From: an uncultured Allorhizobium sp.
GTDB lineage: Bacteria > Pseudomonadota > Alphaproteobacteria > Rhizobiales > Rhizobiaceae
NCBI GenBank assembly: GCA_958439205.1
Contig: OY288189.1
Span: 4,045,001-4,109,000 of the forward strand
Reading direction: 5' to 3'
Length of the DNA stretch: 64,000 nucleotides
The position numbers and the translations under genes were made by a program. Below the pieces are notes generated by a model. That model was not told the origin of the DNA. It saw nothing but the letters and a program-made list of their open reading frames with translations, and made no database searches. This document shows, one piece after another, positions 53,906 to 62,117 of this stretch. Numbering within the stretch: position 1 is the first letter of the stretch; each line of letters opens with the position of its first letter.

Positions 53906-54132
53906 TGAAGTTATCCACTGCACCGCGCAAGGCGCCAAAACCGACGCATGCCGCTGGTGTCATCATTCGTTTCGTTGGACAAAGCATACCAGCGCCTGCC
54001 CCGCGCGCCAAACGGTTTTTCAGAAGCGCTTCAAAGGGCTGCCTGCGCGACGCAGGCACAGCCTCTCCCCCCTGCGACACGCCTGCGCGCGGACCACTTT
54101 TCGCCTCCTGTCATTTTTTTGAAATTCGGTCT

Positions 54133-54160
54133 TTGCAATGCCAGATGTTTTGGCTATAAG
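54133..54160 (+). promoter_or_regulatory. Promoter for tRNA-Gln
   Basis: TTGCAA at 54133-54138 and TATAAG at 54155-54160 with a 16-base spacer; the tRNA begins about 33 bases after the -10. Confidence 0.6.
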
Positions 54161-54192
54161 CCCGCTCACCGGTCGCCGCGGCGACACCCTGG

Positions 54193-54266
54193 TGGGGAAT
54201 AGTTCAACGGTAGAACGACGGACTCTGACTCCGTTAATCTTGGTTCGAATCCAGGTTCCCCAGCCA
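54193..54266 (+). tRNA. tRNA-Gln (CTG anticodon)
   Basis: A 74-base cloverleaf: acceptor arms TGGGGAA/TTCCCCA, D arm, anticodon stem with loop CTCTGAC giving anticodon CTG, and T loop TTCGAAT. Discriminator G and an encoded CCA are at 54263-54266. It decodes CAG. The gene lies at the junction with an accessory-like segment. Confidence 0.95.
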
Positions 54267-54741
54267 ATTCTCCCAAAAAGCCCTGATTCCTAAGTTTTTC
54301 CGTCGTGCCGGATCCCGTTTTGGCGTCATTGGCGACCTGATGCCCAAAACTGATGCCCAAAGGTGATGCACAAGCCGAAATCGGCACGGGACGACCTTAG
54401 GGCCTGATACAGGGTATCTTCGTCATGGCAGTCCGCCGGAATTCGGCGTCTGCGTCGCACGGAAGAAAGCGACACCTTCTCAGCAACTTAAGCAATCTTG
54501 GCTGACGTCCTGCAGGGCATTCATCGTGCTGGAACGCGTCCCGCGAAATTGACTGGGGACCCGCAATCTAAGTCCAAACACCGACCGCAATTGGCCGTTC
54601 CATTCGATCTCGCAATCGAATGGCAACAGAGAAATGGCCTGGCACTTCAGACGGTGGCGCAGTTCAGCTCGCAGCGTTGTCTGCGGCATACTCGCAAACG
54701 CACTTCTCTAGCCGCCTCTGATCCAACCATGCGACCGGGAC
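54267..54741. other. 475-bp stretch after tRNA-Gln with no convincing gene
   Basis: Only short weak frames occur on both strands. The repeated phrase GATGCCCAAA appears at about 54339 and 54352, and GGTGATGC follows. tRNA-flanking noncoding DNA of this kind is where integrated elements insert, but no integrase gene or duplicated tRNA end was found inside the window. Confidence 0.6.
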
Positions 54742-54918
54742 ATGGATACTCCACTTATGTCCCAGGCCCATAAGCCTGATGAGATCTCCCAGGCTAATCT
54801 TAAGGCCGCGCGGCATCTAGGTTTGTCGAAATCAGAGGGGGTGGTGAACCGAGGGCCGGTCAGGCCAGATCCCAAAGACCCGCCTGATGCCAAAATTGAA
54901 TTCTCATCTGGAGTTTGA
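54742..54918 (+). CDS. Possible small protein (58 residues)
   Basis: An open frame from ATG at 54742 ends at a TGA five bases before the DUF6152 start. It reads MDTPLMSQAHKPDEIS with many charged residues and a Pro-rich end. Translational coupling to the next gene would be natural. No family known; it could also be chance. Confidence 0.3.
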   Translation: MDTPLMSQAHKPDEISQANLKAARHLGLSKSEGVVNRGPVRPDPKDPPDAKIEFSSGV

Positions 54919-54923
54919 GAACT

Positions 54924-55481
54924 ATGCCTCGCAAAAACATGGCGGCAGCCAGTCTTGTCAGCGCAAAACGATGGTCGGTTGTTCTGGGACTTGCCGTGGC
55001 TTTCGCGTTCACCAGCGTTCCGCTCGCGCTGAACACTGCGTCAGCCCACCATGGCTGGCCAACCTTCGACACCAGCAGGCTGGTTTACATCGCCGGAACC
55101 GTTTCGTCCGAGGGCGTTTGGGGCAATCCGCACTCGGAGTTCGATGTAAAGCTGGATGCGAGCCTGCCACCCGATACGCCCGAGCTTCCCATACCGGAGG
55201 AATTGCAGCATCCGGAGGACAGCGTGCGCGTCAACCGCGCTCTGGCCTATGACGGCAGCCTTGGGGAGCTGGAGATCGTCATCGCACCACCGGCATGGTC
55301 CGGGCGGTGGGGGTTGGATCGGCCACTGAGGGTCGGCGAGCGTTTCCAGGCCGTCGGCTACATCAACCGCAGCGATGAAGGTCTCTTTCGTCCGGTGGTG
55401 TTCTGGTACGGAGATGACGCGACACCGGTGAACCAGGTCCTTGGCAACACGCTCCCCGAACGAGCCCCTTTGCCGGACTAA
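54924..55481 (+). CDS. DUF6152-like exported protein
   Basis: The 185-residue protein has a signal peptide (SVVLGLAVAFAFTSVPLAL) followed by HHGWPTFDTSRLVYIAGTV and GNPHSEFDVKL. This matches the DUF6152 family pattern with an early HHGW and a later NPH. It is probably periplasmic, possibly metal- or ligand-binding through these His residues, but function is unknown. The ATG at 54924 follows a GGAG box. It heads a small operon with a membrane protein and a micropeptide. Confidence 0.75.
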   Translation: MPRKNMAAASLVSAKRWSVVLGLAVAFAFTSVPLALNTASAHHGWPTFDTSRLVYIAGTVSSEGVWGNPHSEFDVKLDASLPPDTPELPIPEELQHPEDSVRVNRALAYDGSLGELEIVIAPPAWSGRWGLDRPLRVGERFQAVGYINRSDEGLFRPVVFWYGDDATPVNQVLGNTLPERAPLPD

Positions 55482-55509
55482 GTGCCAACACTAGAGAGAA
55501 CCGAAACCC

Positions 55510-55995
55510 GTGTTGAACTCAGCTCTCGAACTGCTTCAGGCATCTATCGTCGGTCAGACCGTCCGTTCTGCAGGCTATCTGTATGCCGCGCTCGAAACCC
55601 TTCACGTCCTCGGGATAGGGCTGCTGATCGGGTCGATCTTTGCCATCGACCTGCGTCTACTGGGCGTCGGCAGACAGTCTGTGTCTGTGACATCAGCCAT
55701 GCGGCACCTGCTGCCAGTGTCCTATGTCGGCTTCATCACGGCATTCATCACGGGTGTTGCGTTGCTGAGCGCCCAGGCAACGATGATCGCGGCCTCCGGG
55801 GCGGCGCCCTGGAAATTCTGGCTCCTGGTTGCGGCAGGCGCAAATGCACTGGCTTTCCATTTCGGCGCTGGCCGCGGATTGGAGAGATGGTCAGACGTCT
55901 CAATGCCCCCTCTGGCGGCTCGCTTTGCCGCCTTGCTCTCCATGGGAGCATGGACCGGCGTGGTGTTCGCGGGCCAGATGCTTCCCTACACGTGA
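55510..55995 (+). CDS. DUF6644-like membrane protein
   Basis: The 161-residue protein is predicted to have four hydrophobic segments (LETLHVLGIGLLIGSIFAIDLRLLG, VGFITAFITGVALLSAQ, WKFWLLVAAGANALAFHFGAG, FAALLSMGAWTGVVFAGQML). The pattern, with His in ALETLH and in FHFGAG, resembles DUF6644 proteins, which may bind haem. The start is the GTG at 55510. It follows the DUF6152 gene by 28 bases. Confidence 0.7.
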   Translation: MLNSALELLQASIVGQTVRSAGYLYAALETLHVLGIGLLIGSIFAIDLRLLGVGRQSVSVTSAMRHLLPVSYVGFITAFITGVALLSAQATMIAASGAAPWKFWLLVAAGANALAFHFGAGRGLERWSDVSMPPLAARFAALLSMGAWTGVVFAGQMLPYT

Positions 55996-56011
55996 CGGAC
56001 GGAGCCGTATC

Positions 56012-56128
56012 ATGACCGAATTCCTGAAGATCTACGCCCGCCACGTCCAGAGGCTCCTGATGATCGGCGGGCTCATCGGTTCGCTCGCATATTCGGTGTT
56101 CTGTGCGCCGGTCATTGCCTTTGCGTGA
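56012..56128 (+). CDS. 38-residue single-pass membrane peptide
   Basis: The frame from 56012 reads MTEFLKIYARHVQRLL and then GGLIGSLAYSVFCAPVIAFA. Such a peptide has a basic N-terminus and a single hydrophobic helix with a cysteine. A GGAG box lies upstream and it follows the DUF6644-like gene by 16 bases, suggesting a small subunit of the same membrane complex. No known family. Confidence 0.55.
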   Translation: MTEFLKIYARHVQRLLMIGGLIGSLAYSVFCAPVIAFA

Positions 56129-56143
56129 CGCGGCAAAACGCTG

Positions 56144-57034
56144 CTACTTCTGCCGCAACGCATCGACGACAACCCGGAAGGCGGGAGCGTTTTGGTGGCG
56201 GCTCGGATAATACAGGTAGTAGCCCGGAAAGGGTGGCGTCCAATCCTCAAGGAGCGTCACGAGCGTGCCGGCTGAAAGTTCAGCAGCCACCAGATCGTCC
56301 GGAACGTAGGCGACGCCGAGACCTTTAACGGCCGCATCAACCATGGGATAGGACGTGTTGAACGTGAGCTGGCCCACGACCCGAACGCGCAGTTCCTGCC
56401 CATCTTTCTCGAATTCCCAGGCATAAAGCCCCCCGCCCGTCGCCTGGCGCATGTTGATGCAGTTGTGGCTAACCAGATCCTGCGGGTGCTGAGGCATAGG
56501 TTTATCCGCGAGGTAAGCCGGCGATGCGACGACCAGCATGCGCCAGTCCGGGCCGATCCGAACGGCAATCATGTCCTTTTCGATGCTCTCGCCGAGCCGC
56601 ACGCCGGCGTCGAACCCGTCTTCAACGATGTTGCGCAAGCCATTGTCACGGCTGAGTTCGACCCGGACATCCGGATAGTCCTTCAGGATCGGCTGCAGTT
56701 TCGGCCAGACCACTGTTTCCAGCGCGTGATCGGACAGCGTGATGCGAACGGTGCCAGCCGGTTTGTCACGCAGGTCCGAGAGAGCTTCCAGCTCGCCACG
56801 GATCGCCGTGATGCGCGGCAAAAGCGCATTGAAGAGACGCTCACCCGCCTCGGTCAGCGAAACGCTGCGCGTGGTCCGGGTGAGAAGGCGCAGGCCCAGA
56901 CGCGTCTCAAGTCGCTTGATCGTGTGGCTGAGAGTCGACTGCGTGATCCCGAGCTTGGCCGCTGCTTTCGTGAAGCTGCGATCTTCAGCCAGCGCCAGGA
57001 ACCAGAGCAGGTCGTTGAAGTCTTCCCTTGCCAT
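56144..57034 (-). CDS. LysR family transcriptional regulator
   Basis: The 296-residue regulator has a helix-turn-helix (LLWFLALAEDRSFTKAAAKLGITQSTLSHTIKRLE pattern, LSHTIKRLETRLG) and a substrate domain. It is divergent from the iorA-iorB-like molybdenum enzyme genes and likely controls them. A 28-base element in the shared intergenic region recurs upstream of the MFS gene at 60.3 kb. The ATG at 57034 (MAREDF) is used over the longer frame to 57061. Confidence 0.9.
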   Translation of the reverse strand: MAREDFNDLLWFLALAEDRSFTKAAAKLGITQSTLSHTIKRLETRLGLRLLTRTTRSVSLTEAGERLFNALLPRITAIRGELEALSDLRDKPAGTVRITLSDHALETVVWPKLQPILKDYPDVRVELSRDNGLRNIVEDGFDAGVRLGESIEKDMIAVRIGPDWRMLVVASPAYLADKPMPQHPQDLVSHNCINMRQATGGGLYAWEFEKDGQELRVRVVGQLTFNTSYPMVDAAVKGLGVAYVPDDLVAAELSAGTLVTLLEDWTPPFPGYYLYYPSRHQNAPAFRVVVDALRQK

Positions 57035-57059
57035 CCAGCATCCTCGATTTTCGCCATTC

Positions 57060-57087
57060 ATGGTCGTCGTCGATAAATCTAAGCGAC
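57060..57087. promoter_or_regulatory. Candidate LysR operator, copy 1
   Basis: A 28-base sequence with core CGATAAAT (57071-57078) and trailing AGCGAC that matches copy 2 at 60346-60373 at 21 positions. It lies between the divergent LysR and iorA genes. Confidence 0.5.
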
Positions 57088-57191
57088 CAACGCCGACTAA
57101 TGCATATCAAATGCACTTGATAGTGTGTCGCATGGAATAGTCCGCAGACTGTTCCCGCCCCTTCTCCCCGAACCGATCGAAGGACCCCTCC

Positions 57192-57638
57192 ATGGAACTC
57201 AACATCAACGGAACACCGCAGCAGGTGGATGTCGAAGCCGACACGCCCCTACTCTGGGTGCTGCGCGATACGCTCGGGATGACCGGCACCAAATATGGTT
57301 GCGGTCTCGCGCAATGCGGCGCCTGCACGGTCCTCGTCGACGGGCAGCCGACCCGCTCCTGCGTCACAACGGTCGACACGGTGGTTGGCACGCAGATCAC
57401 CACTATCGAGGCCATCACCGAGGATTCCGTCGGTCAGAAGGTGGTCGAGGCCTGGGTGGCAAATCAGGTGCCGCAATGCGGCTACTGTCAGTCCGGCCAG
57501 GTCATGGCCGCGACCGCGCTCCTCAAGGAGACACCCCAGCCGACAGACGACGACATTGCGGCTGCCATGGTCAATCTCTGTCGCTGTGGAACCTACAACG
57601 CGATCGCTGCCGCCGTGCGCGAAGCGGCCCAGGCTTGA
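57192..57638 (+). CDS. Molybdenum hydroxylase 2Fe-2S subunit (IorA-like)
   Basis: The 148-residue protein has two 2Fe-2S clusters. The plant-ferredoxin type has Cys at 37, 42, 45 and 57 (YGCGLAQCGACTVL), and the second uses CGYC and CRC near its end. It matches small subunits of isoquinoline 1-oxidoreductase/aldehyde oxidoreductases. It passes electrons from the molybdenum site to a cytochrome. An AAGGA box precedes the ATG. It is followed 14 bases later by the large subunit. Confidence 0.93.
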   Translation: MELNINGTPQQVDVEADTPLLWVLRDTLGMTGTKYGCGLAQCGACTVLVDGQPTRSCVTTVDTVVGTQITTIEAITEDSVGQKVVEAWVANQVPQCGYCQSGQVMAATALLKETPQPTDDDIAAAMVNLCRCGTYNAIAAAVREAAQA

Positions 57639-57652
57639 TTGGAGGGATCACG

Positions 57653-59896
57653 ATGAACCAGATTCATATCGATACACCTGCAAACACTGCCAGCGATGAC
57701 AAGCCATTCAAGATCTCGCGTCGCGGCTTCCTCGGCACGGTTGCCGGTGCGCTTGTTCTCGGCGTGACGGTACCCGGCGCAATCCGCCCCGTGATGGCTC
57801 AGGCCGCCGCAACTGTCACCCCCGGGACCCGCGTCCCGGCCTTCATCGAGATCCGGCCCGACAGCACGGTGTTCTTCCGCAGCGCCTTCATCGAAGGTGG
57901 TCAGGGCATCTTCACGGCGATGGCACAGATCGTTGGCGAAGAACTCGATGTCGACCCCGCCAATTTCGTGGTCGAGGCAGCACCGCCCGGCCCGGACTAC
58001 GGCCTGATCGGCGGCTTCCGCTTCACCGGCGGCAGCTTCTCTGTCCGCTCGAGTTACGACATCATGCGCAAGCTAGGCGCGTCTGCGCGTGGCATGCTGC
58101 TTCAGGCCGCCGCCGAGAGACTGTCGGTCCCGGTTGCAGAGCTTTCGACCGAGCCAGGTCGCGTTGTGCATGCCGCGTCGGGCCAGAGCCTTGCCTATGG
58201 CGAGATCGCAGAGGCTGCAGCCGGTCTCCCGGTTCCGGAAACGGTGACGCTGCGCGACTCCAAAGACTTCCGCTGGATCGGGAAGCCGGTCGAACGGCTT
58301 GATATCCGAGCAAAGTCGACGGGCAAGGCTCAGTATGCAATCGACACCAAGATTGAGGGCATGCTCTATGCCGCCGTCCAGCACAGCCCGCGTCTCGGAC
58401 AGGCAGCAGGGGCCCTTACCAACGAGGCCGAGATCAAGGCCCGCAAAGGTGTGCATTCCGTACATGCGCTTCCCGGTGCCGTCGCTGTGGTCGCCGACAG
58501 TTGGTGGCGCGCGCGCATGGCTGTCGAAGCGCTACAGGTTTCTTGGACTGAGGCTGCACCCGGAACGCCCTATGCGATGCCAGCCGATTTCTCCAGCGCT
58601 GGCCATATGGAAAAGCTGAAGGCAACGGCCGGTGACGGCGTGGTCTTCGAGGAGGAAGGAGACGCAGCCGCTGCCCTTTCAGCTGCTGCGAAGGTGGTGG
58701 AAGCGACGTATGACGCGCCCCACCTCGCCCATGGTCAGTTGGAGCCGCCCTCGGCCGTCGCCCGCTGGAACGAGGATGGCACACTCGAACTTTGGGTGCC
58801 AAACCAGGCGCCGGAAATGTTCCAGGGCGACGCCGCCAAGGTCGCCGGTATTGCGCCTGAGAAGGTCATCATCCACTCGCCGATGCTGGGTGGGTTCTTC
58901 GGTCGCCACTTCCTTTACCAGAGCGCCAATCCCTACCCGCAGGCCATCCTGCTTTCAAAGGCGGTCGGTCGTCCCATCAAGCTCGTCTGGAGCCGCGAGG
59001 AGGAGTTCCTGCGCGACACCCTGCGTCCGATGGCGGCAGTCCGCTTCCGCGCGGGGCTCGACGAGGACGGCAATCCGACGGCGTTCTCGGCGGTCGCCGT
59101 CGGTGAAGGTGCCACGGGACGCTGGTATGGTCGTCAACCGGACAAGGTCGACAGTTCGGCGGTCGAGGGCATCGCCGGCAAGGTCTATGCGATCCCCAAC
59201 AAGCGGATTGCCCAGATCCATGTCGACGATCCCGCGATCATCGGCTTCTGGCGCTCGGTCGGCCATTCGATGAACGACTTCTTCTCGGAGACCTTCTTCG
59301 ACGAGATGGCGGATGCCGGAGCCAAGGATCCCTATGAACTGCGTCTTGCGCTCCTGAAGAACAGTCCGCGCCATCTGACGCTGTTGCAGGCGGTGGCCGA
59401 GCTATCGGGCGGTTGGAAGCGGGGTCCCTTTGCAGCCGAGGATGGAACCCGCCGCGCCCGAGGCCTTGCCATGGCCTCGCCCTTCGGCAGCGAAGTGGCA
59501 ACGATCGCGGAAGTCTCGCTGTCGGATGGTCAGGTCTTGGTGCACGACGTCTGGGTCGCAATCGACCCGGGCACCGTGGTCAACCCGCGGGTGATCGAGC
59601 ATCAGGTCAACTCGGCCGTCGCGCTTGGCGTTTCCTCCGCACTTCTGGAAGAAGTCGTCTATGTCGACGGCCTTCCCCAGGCTCGCAACTACGACGGCTA
59701 TCAGATCCTGACGCCGGACCGCATGCCGAGAGTGCATGTCCGCATCATCGAAAGCGGCGCACCGATCGGCGGCATTGGTGAACCCGGTCTTCCGGGCGTG
59801 CCTCCCGCCATCGCCAATGCCGTGGCCGTCCTTGCCACAGAACGACCGCGCAGCCTGCCGCTGTCGAAGACGACATTCCAGGAGAAGCAGGGTTGA
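57653..59896 (+). CDS. Molybdenum hydroxylase large subunit (IorB-like)
   Basis: The 747-residue molybdopterin protein has a Tat signal (SRRGFLGTVAGAL) at its N-terminus, so the enzyme is periplasmic. The body matches xanthine-dehydrogenase-type large subunits with cytosine dinucleotide molybdopterin (EGGQGIFTAMAQ, GGFFGRHF, QPEPS-like QLEPPSAV, and the terminal GIGEPGLP with the active-site Glu). The pair resembles isoquinoline 1-oxidoreductase, but the true substrate cannot be read. A GGAGGG box precedes the ATG; the start of the next gene overlaps its stop by one base. Confidence 0.92.
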   Translation: MNQIHIDTPANTASDDKPFKISRRGFLGTVAGALVLGVTVPGAIRPVMAQAAATVTPGTRVPAFIEIRPDSTVFFRSAFIEGGQGIFTAMAQIVGEELDVDPANFVVEAAPPGPDYGLIGGFRFTGGSFSVRSSYDIMRKLGASARGMLLQAAAERLSVPVAELSTEPGRVVHAASGQSLAYGEIAEAAAGLPVPETVTLRDSKDFRWIGKPVERLDIRAKSTGKAQYAIDTKIEGMLYAAVQHSPRLGQAAGALTNEAEIKARKGVHSVHALPGAVAVVADSWWRARMAVEALQVSWTEAAPGTPYAMPADFSSAGHMEKLKATAGDGVVFEEEGDAAAALSAAAKVVEATYDAPHLAHGQLEPPSAVARWNEDGTLELWVPNQAPEMFQGDAAKVAGIAPEKVIIHSPMLGGFFGRHFLYQSANPYPQAILLSKAVGRPIKLVWSREEEFLRDTLRPMAAVRFRAGLDEDGNPTAFSAVAVGEGATGRWYGRQPDKVDSSAVEGIAGKVYAIPNKRIAQIHVDDPAIIGFWRSVGHSMNDFFSETFFDEMADAGAKDPYELRLALLKNSPRHLTLLQAVAELSGGWKRGPFAAEDGTRRARGLAMASPFGSEVATIAEVSLSDGQVLVHDVWVAIDPGTVVNPRVIEHQVNSAVALGVSSALLEEVVYVDGLPQARNYDGYQILTPDRMPRVHVRIIESGAPIGGIGEPGLPGVPPAIANAVAVLATERPRSLPLSKTTFQEKQG

Positions 59897-60267
59897 TGTT
59901 GAGTACTTTCAAGCATATCGCCGCCGCAGTCATCGCCACCGTCCTGCTGGCCCTTCAGGCTCATGCACAGGATGCAGCGGACGGACAGAGGCTGTTCCAG
60001 CAACGCTGCGGCGCCTGTCACCAGGTGGACAGTACGCGCAATGGCGTCGGGCCCCATCTGCAGGGCGTGATCGGCAGAACCTCCGGGAGTGTGGAAGGCT
60101 TCCGCTATTCGCCTGCAATGCAAAGCTCGGGCATCACCTGGGATGCAGCCCAGCTCGATACCTTCCTTACCAATCCGGCCGGGTTGGTAAGGGGAACGCG
60201 GATGACACAGCGCTTCGCCAAGGCCGACGAACGCAAGGCGATCATCGACTTCCTCGCCACGCGCTGA
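59896..60267 (+). CDS. Class I c-type cytochrome
   Basis: The 123-residue protein has a signal peptide (AAAVIATVLLALQAHA) and one haem site, CGACH at residues 38-42. A likely axial Met lies in RYSPAM. Its ATG overlaps the large-subunit stop (TGATG), so it is an integral part of the molybdenum hydroxylase operon and probably accepts electrons from it. This is a recurring arrangement for periplasmic IorAB-type enzymes. Confidence 0.93.
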   Translation: MLSTFKHIAAAVIATVLLALQAHAQDAADGQRLFQQRCGACHQVDSTRNGVGPHLQGVIGRTSGSVEGFRYSPAMQSSGITWDAAQLDTFLTNPAGLVRGTRMTQRFAKADERKAIIDFLATR

Positions 60268-60305
60268 CCCATGCGCATCCTTCCCGGACCCAACAGATGA
60301 AACAC

Positions 60306-60338
60306 GATCTCCCGCCCTGCCCTGCAAGGCGGGAGATC
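60306..60338. terminator. Hairpin after the cytochrome gene
   Basis: An 11-base perfect stem (GATCTCCCGCC/GGCGGGAGATC) with an 11-base loop. No T-run follows; it may mark the operon end or be regulatory for the MFS gene. Confidence 0.5.
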
Positions 60339-60345
60339 CTCATTG

Positions 60346-60373
60346 ATGGCCCTCATCGATAAATGCATGCGAG
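60346..60373. promoter_or_regulatory. Candidate LysR operator, copy 2
   Basis: A 28-base sequence with core CGATAAAT (60357-60364) and trailing GCGAG, matching copy 1 near iorA at 21 of 28 positions. It precedes the MFS gene by about 90 bases. Confidence 0.5.
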
Positions 60374-60459
60374 ACAGCCCCGCTAATCGACCCAATTGAA
60401 ACTGGCTACAAGGGACGCGAGAGAGGGCATGTCGCCGCTTTCGAAGGATGATGTAGACC

Positions 60460-61647
60460 ATGGCCGAGCTGACCTATCGCGACACATTGAAATCACCGGC
60501 AGCCTGGGGTGCCGTCGGCTCCATGGCACTGACTGTTTCCGTGCTCATCGCCTCGGAATTCATGCCCGTCAGCCTGCTAACACCAATCGCACGCGATCTG
60601 ACCATGCTCGAGGGCCAGGCTGGACAGGCGATCTCGATTTCCGGGTTCTTCGCCGTCGTCACCAGCCTGTTCGTTGCACGGCTGACGGCAGGCATCGATC
60701 GCAAGACGGTTCTCACTTGGTTTTCCGTACTGCTGGTGCTTTCCGCCGTGGTGGTGACCTTTGCCCCGAACTACTGGATCCTCATGGCGGGTCGTGCGCT
60801 GCTTGGTATTGCGATTGGCGGCTTCTGGTCCATGTCGACGGCCATCGTCATGCGGCTCCTGCCGACTGATCAGGTGCCCAAAGGCCTGGCCGCACTGAAT
60901 GCCGGCAACGCCATCGCCGCGACGATATCCGCGCCGCTTGGCAGCTTCCTTGGTGAGTCGATCGGCTGGCGCGGCGCCTTTTTCCTCGTTGTGCCGCTGG
61001 CTCTGGTCGCTCTTGCCTGGCAGTGGATGACCATGCCCGATCTCCCGGCAGTGGACGAGAAGCCGACAGCCAACGTCTTCCGCTTGCTCGCTCGCCGTCA
61101 GGTCGCACTCGGCATGACGGCCATCCTCCTGCTGTTCATGGGCCAGTTCGCACTCTTCACCTATCTCCGACCATATCTCGAGAGCGCCTCGGGGTTCGAT
61201 GTCACCTCGCTCTCGCTTGTGATGTTGCTGATGGGACTGGCGGGCGTGGCCGGAACCTGGAGCATCAGCCGCCTGCTGCCGCACTGGCTCTATACACTCG
61301 CGATCGGCATGCCGCTGACCATGGCCCTTCTTGCCGTCGGGCTTGTGGCGGCTTCAAGCTCACCACTTGCCGTGACGCTCCTCCTGGGAGCCTGGGGCTT
61401 TGTCGGCACGGCCGCTCCCGTCGCCTGGGGGACTTGGCTCGCCCAGGTTTTGAGCGACGACGCCGAAGCCGGCGGCGGTCTGCAGGTTGCTGTCATCCAG
61501 TTCGCCATCACGCTAGGTGCTGCAATCGGCGGCCTGCTGTTCGATCATGTTGGCTGGTGGAGCTCATTTCTCTTGGCTGCACTCCTGCTTCTCGGTTCTT
61601 CGCTTGCGGCCTTCGCCGCGCGCTCCAACTGGGAGAACGCAAAATGA
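60460..61647 (+). CDS. MFS transporter (AraJ/sugar-efflux-like)
   Basis: The 395-residue protein has 12 hydrophobic helices and typical MFS features (LIASEFMPVSLLTPIARDL at the first helix, GRALLGIAIGGFWSM in helix 4). It likely exports a small molecule. AAGGA is upstream of the ATG. Its TGA overlaps the ATG of the next gene (ATGA), so both are translated together. It probably serves the adjacent Mo enzyme or its product, from context only. Confidence 0.88.
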   Translation: MAELTYRDTLKSPAAWGAVGSMALTVSVLIASEFMPVSLLTPIARDLTMLEGQAGQAISISGFFAVVTSLFVARLTAGIDRKTVLTWFSVLLVLSAVVVTFAPNYWILMAGRALLGIAIGGFWSMSTAIVMRLLPTDQVPKGLAALNAGNAIAATISAPLGSFLGESIGWRGAFFLVVPLALVALAWQWMTMPDLPAVDEKPTANVFRLLARRQVALGMTAILLLFMGQFALFTYLRPYLESASGFDVTSLSLVMLLMGLAGVAGTWSISRLLPHWLYTLAIGMPLTMALLAVGLVAASSSPLAVTLLLGAWGFVGTAAPVAWGTWLAQVLSDDAEAGGGLQVAVIQFAITLGAAIGGLLFDHVGWWSSFLLAALLLLGSSLAAFAARSNWENAK

Positions 61648-62093
61648 GCAGGGATCACCGACTGACCCGCAGAACACTGCTCCTGGCCGGGGCATTGAGC
61701 CCCATCCTCCCTCACGTCATCCATGCGCAGGATCGCAACCTGATGAAGATACGTTTCAGCTTCAGCGACCAGGATTTCACCGCCACATTATACGACAACG
61801 TATCGGCGCGCGATTTCGCGTCCATGCTGCCACTCGACGTCGAGGTGTCGGATTATTCGACGAACGAGAAGATTGCCTACCTTCCGCGCAAGCTCAATCC
61901 TGAGGCACGGGGTCCGTTCCCCAATCCCGCAATTGGCGACATCTGCTACTATGTGCCTTGGGGTAATCTCGTTCTCTATCACGGGGACTATTCGTCGATC
62001 CGCGATCTCGTCCGCCTCGGACGCATCGATGGCGGTGTGGAACCCATCCTCACGCGCGGCACCTATCCGATGCGCGTTACCCGTATTTCCTGA
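61644..62093 (+). CDS. Exported cyclophilin-like-fold protein
   Basis: The 149-residue protein has a Tat-like signal (TRRTLLLAGALSPILPHVIHAQ) followed by a domain with MKIRFSFSDQDFTATLYDN and FASMLPLDVEVSDYSTNEKI. This fits the cyclophilin-like (PF18050-type) fold of unknown function. It is fused in translation to the upstream MFS gene by a four-base overlap. It is probably periplasmic. Confidence 0.8.
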   Translation: MSRDHRLTRRTLLLAGALSPILPHVIHAQDRNLMKIRFSFSDQDFTATLYDNVSARDFASMLPLDVEVSDYSTNEKIAYLPRKLNPEARGPFPNPAIGDICYYVPWGNLVLYHGDYSSIRDLVRLGRIDGGVEPILTRGTYPMRVTRIS

Positions 62094-62117
62094 CAACCCG
62101 GCGAAAGGACAAGACCC

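Noticed and set aside
54166..54387. A reverse-strand frame over tRNA-Gln
   Set aside because: It simply reads through the tRNA complement; tRNA evidence is decisive.
57125..59896. A 923-codon open frame running through the 2Fe-2S subunit into the large subunit
   Set aside because: The first part is the wrong frame over iorA; the real large subunit starts at 57653 with a GGAGGG box and a Tat signal.
61023..62093. A 356-codon frame joining the MFS end to the cyclophilin-like gene
   Set aside because: The first 207 residues are the wrong frame of the MFS gene; the real start is the ATG at 61644.
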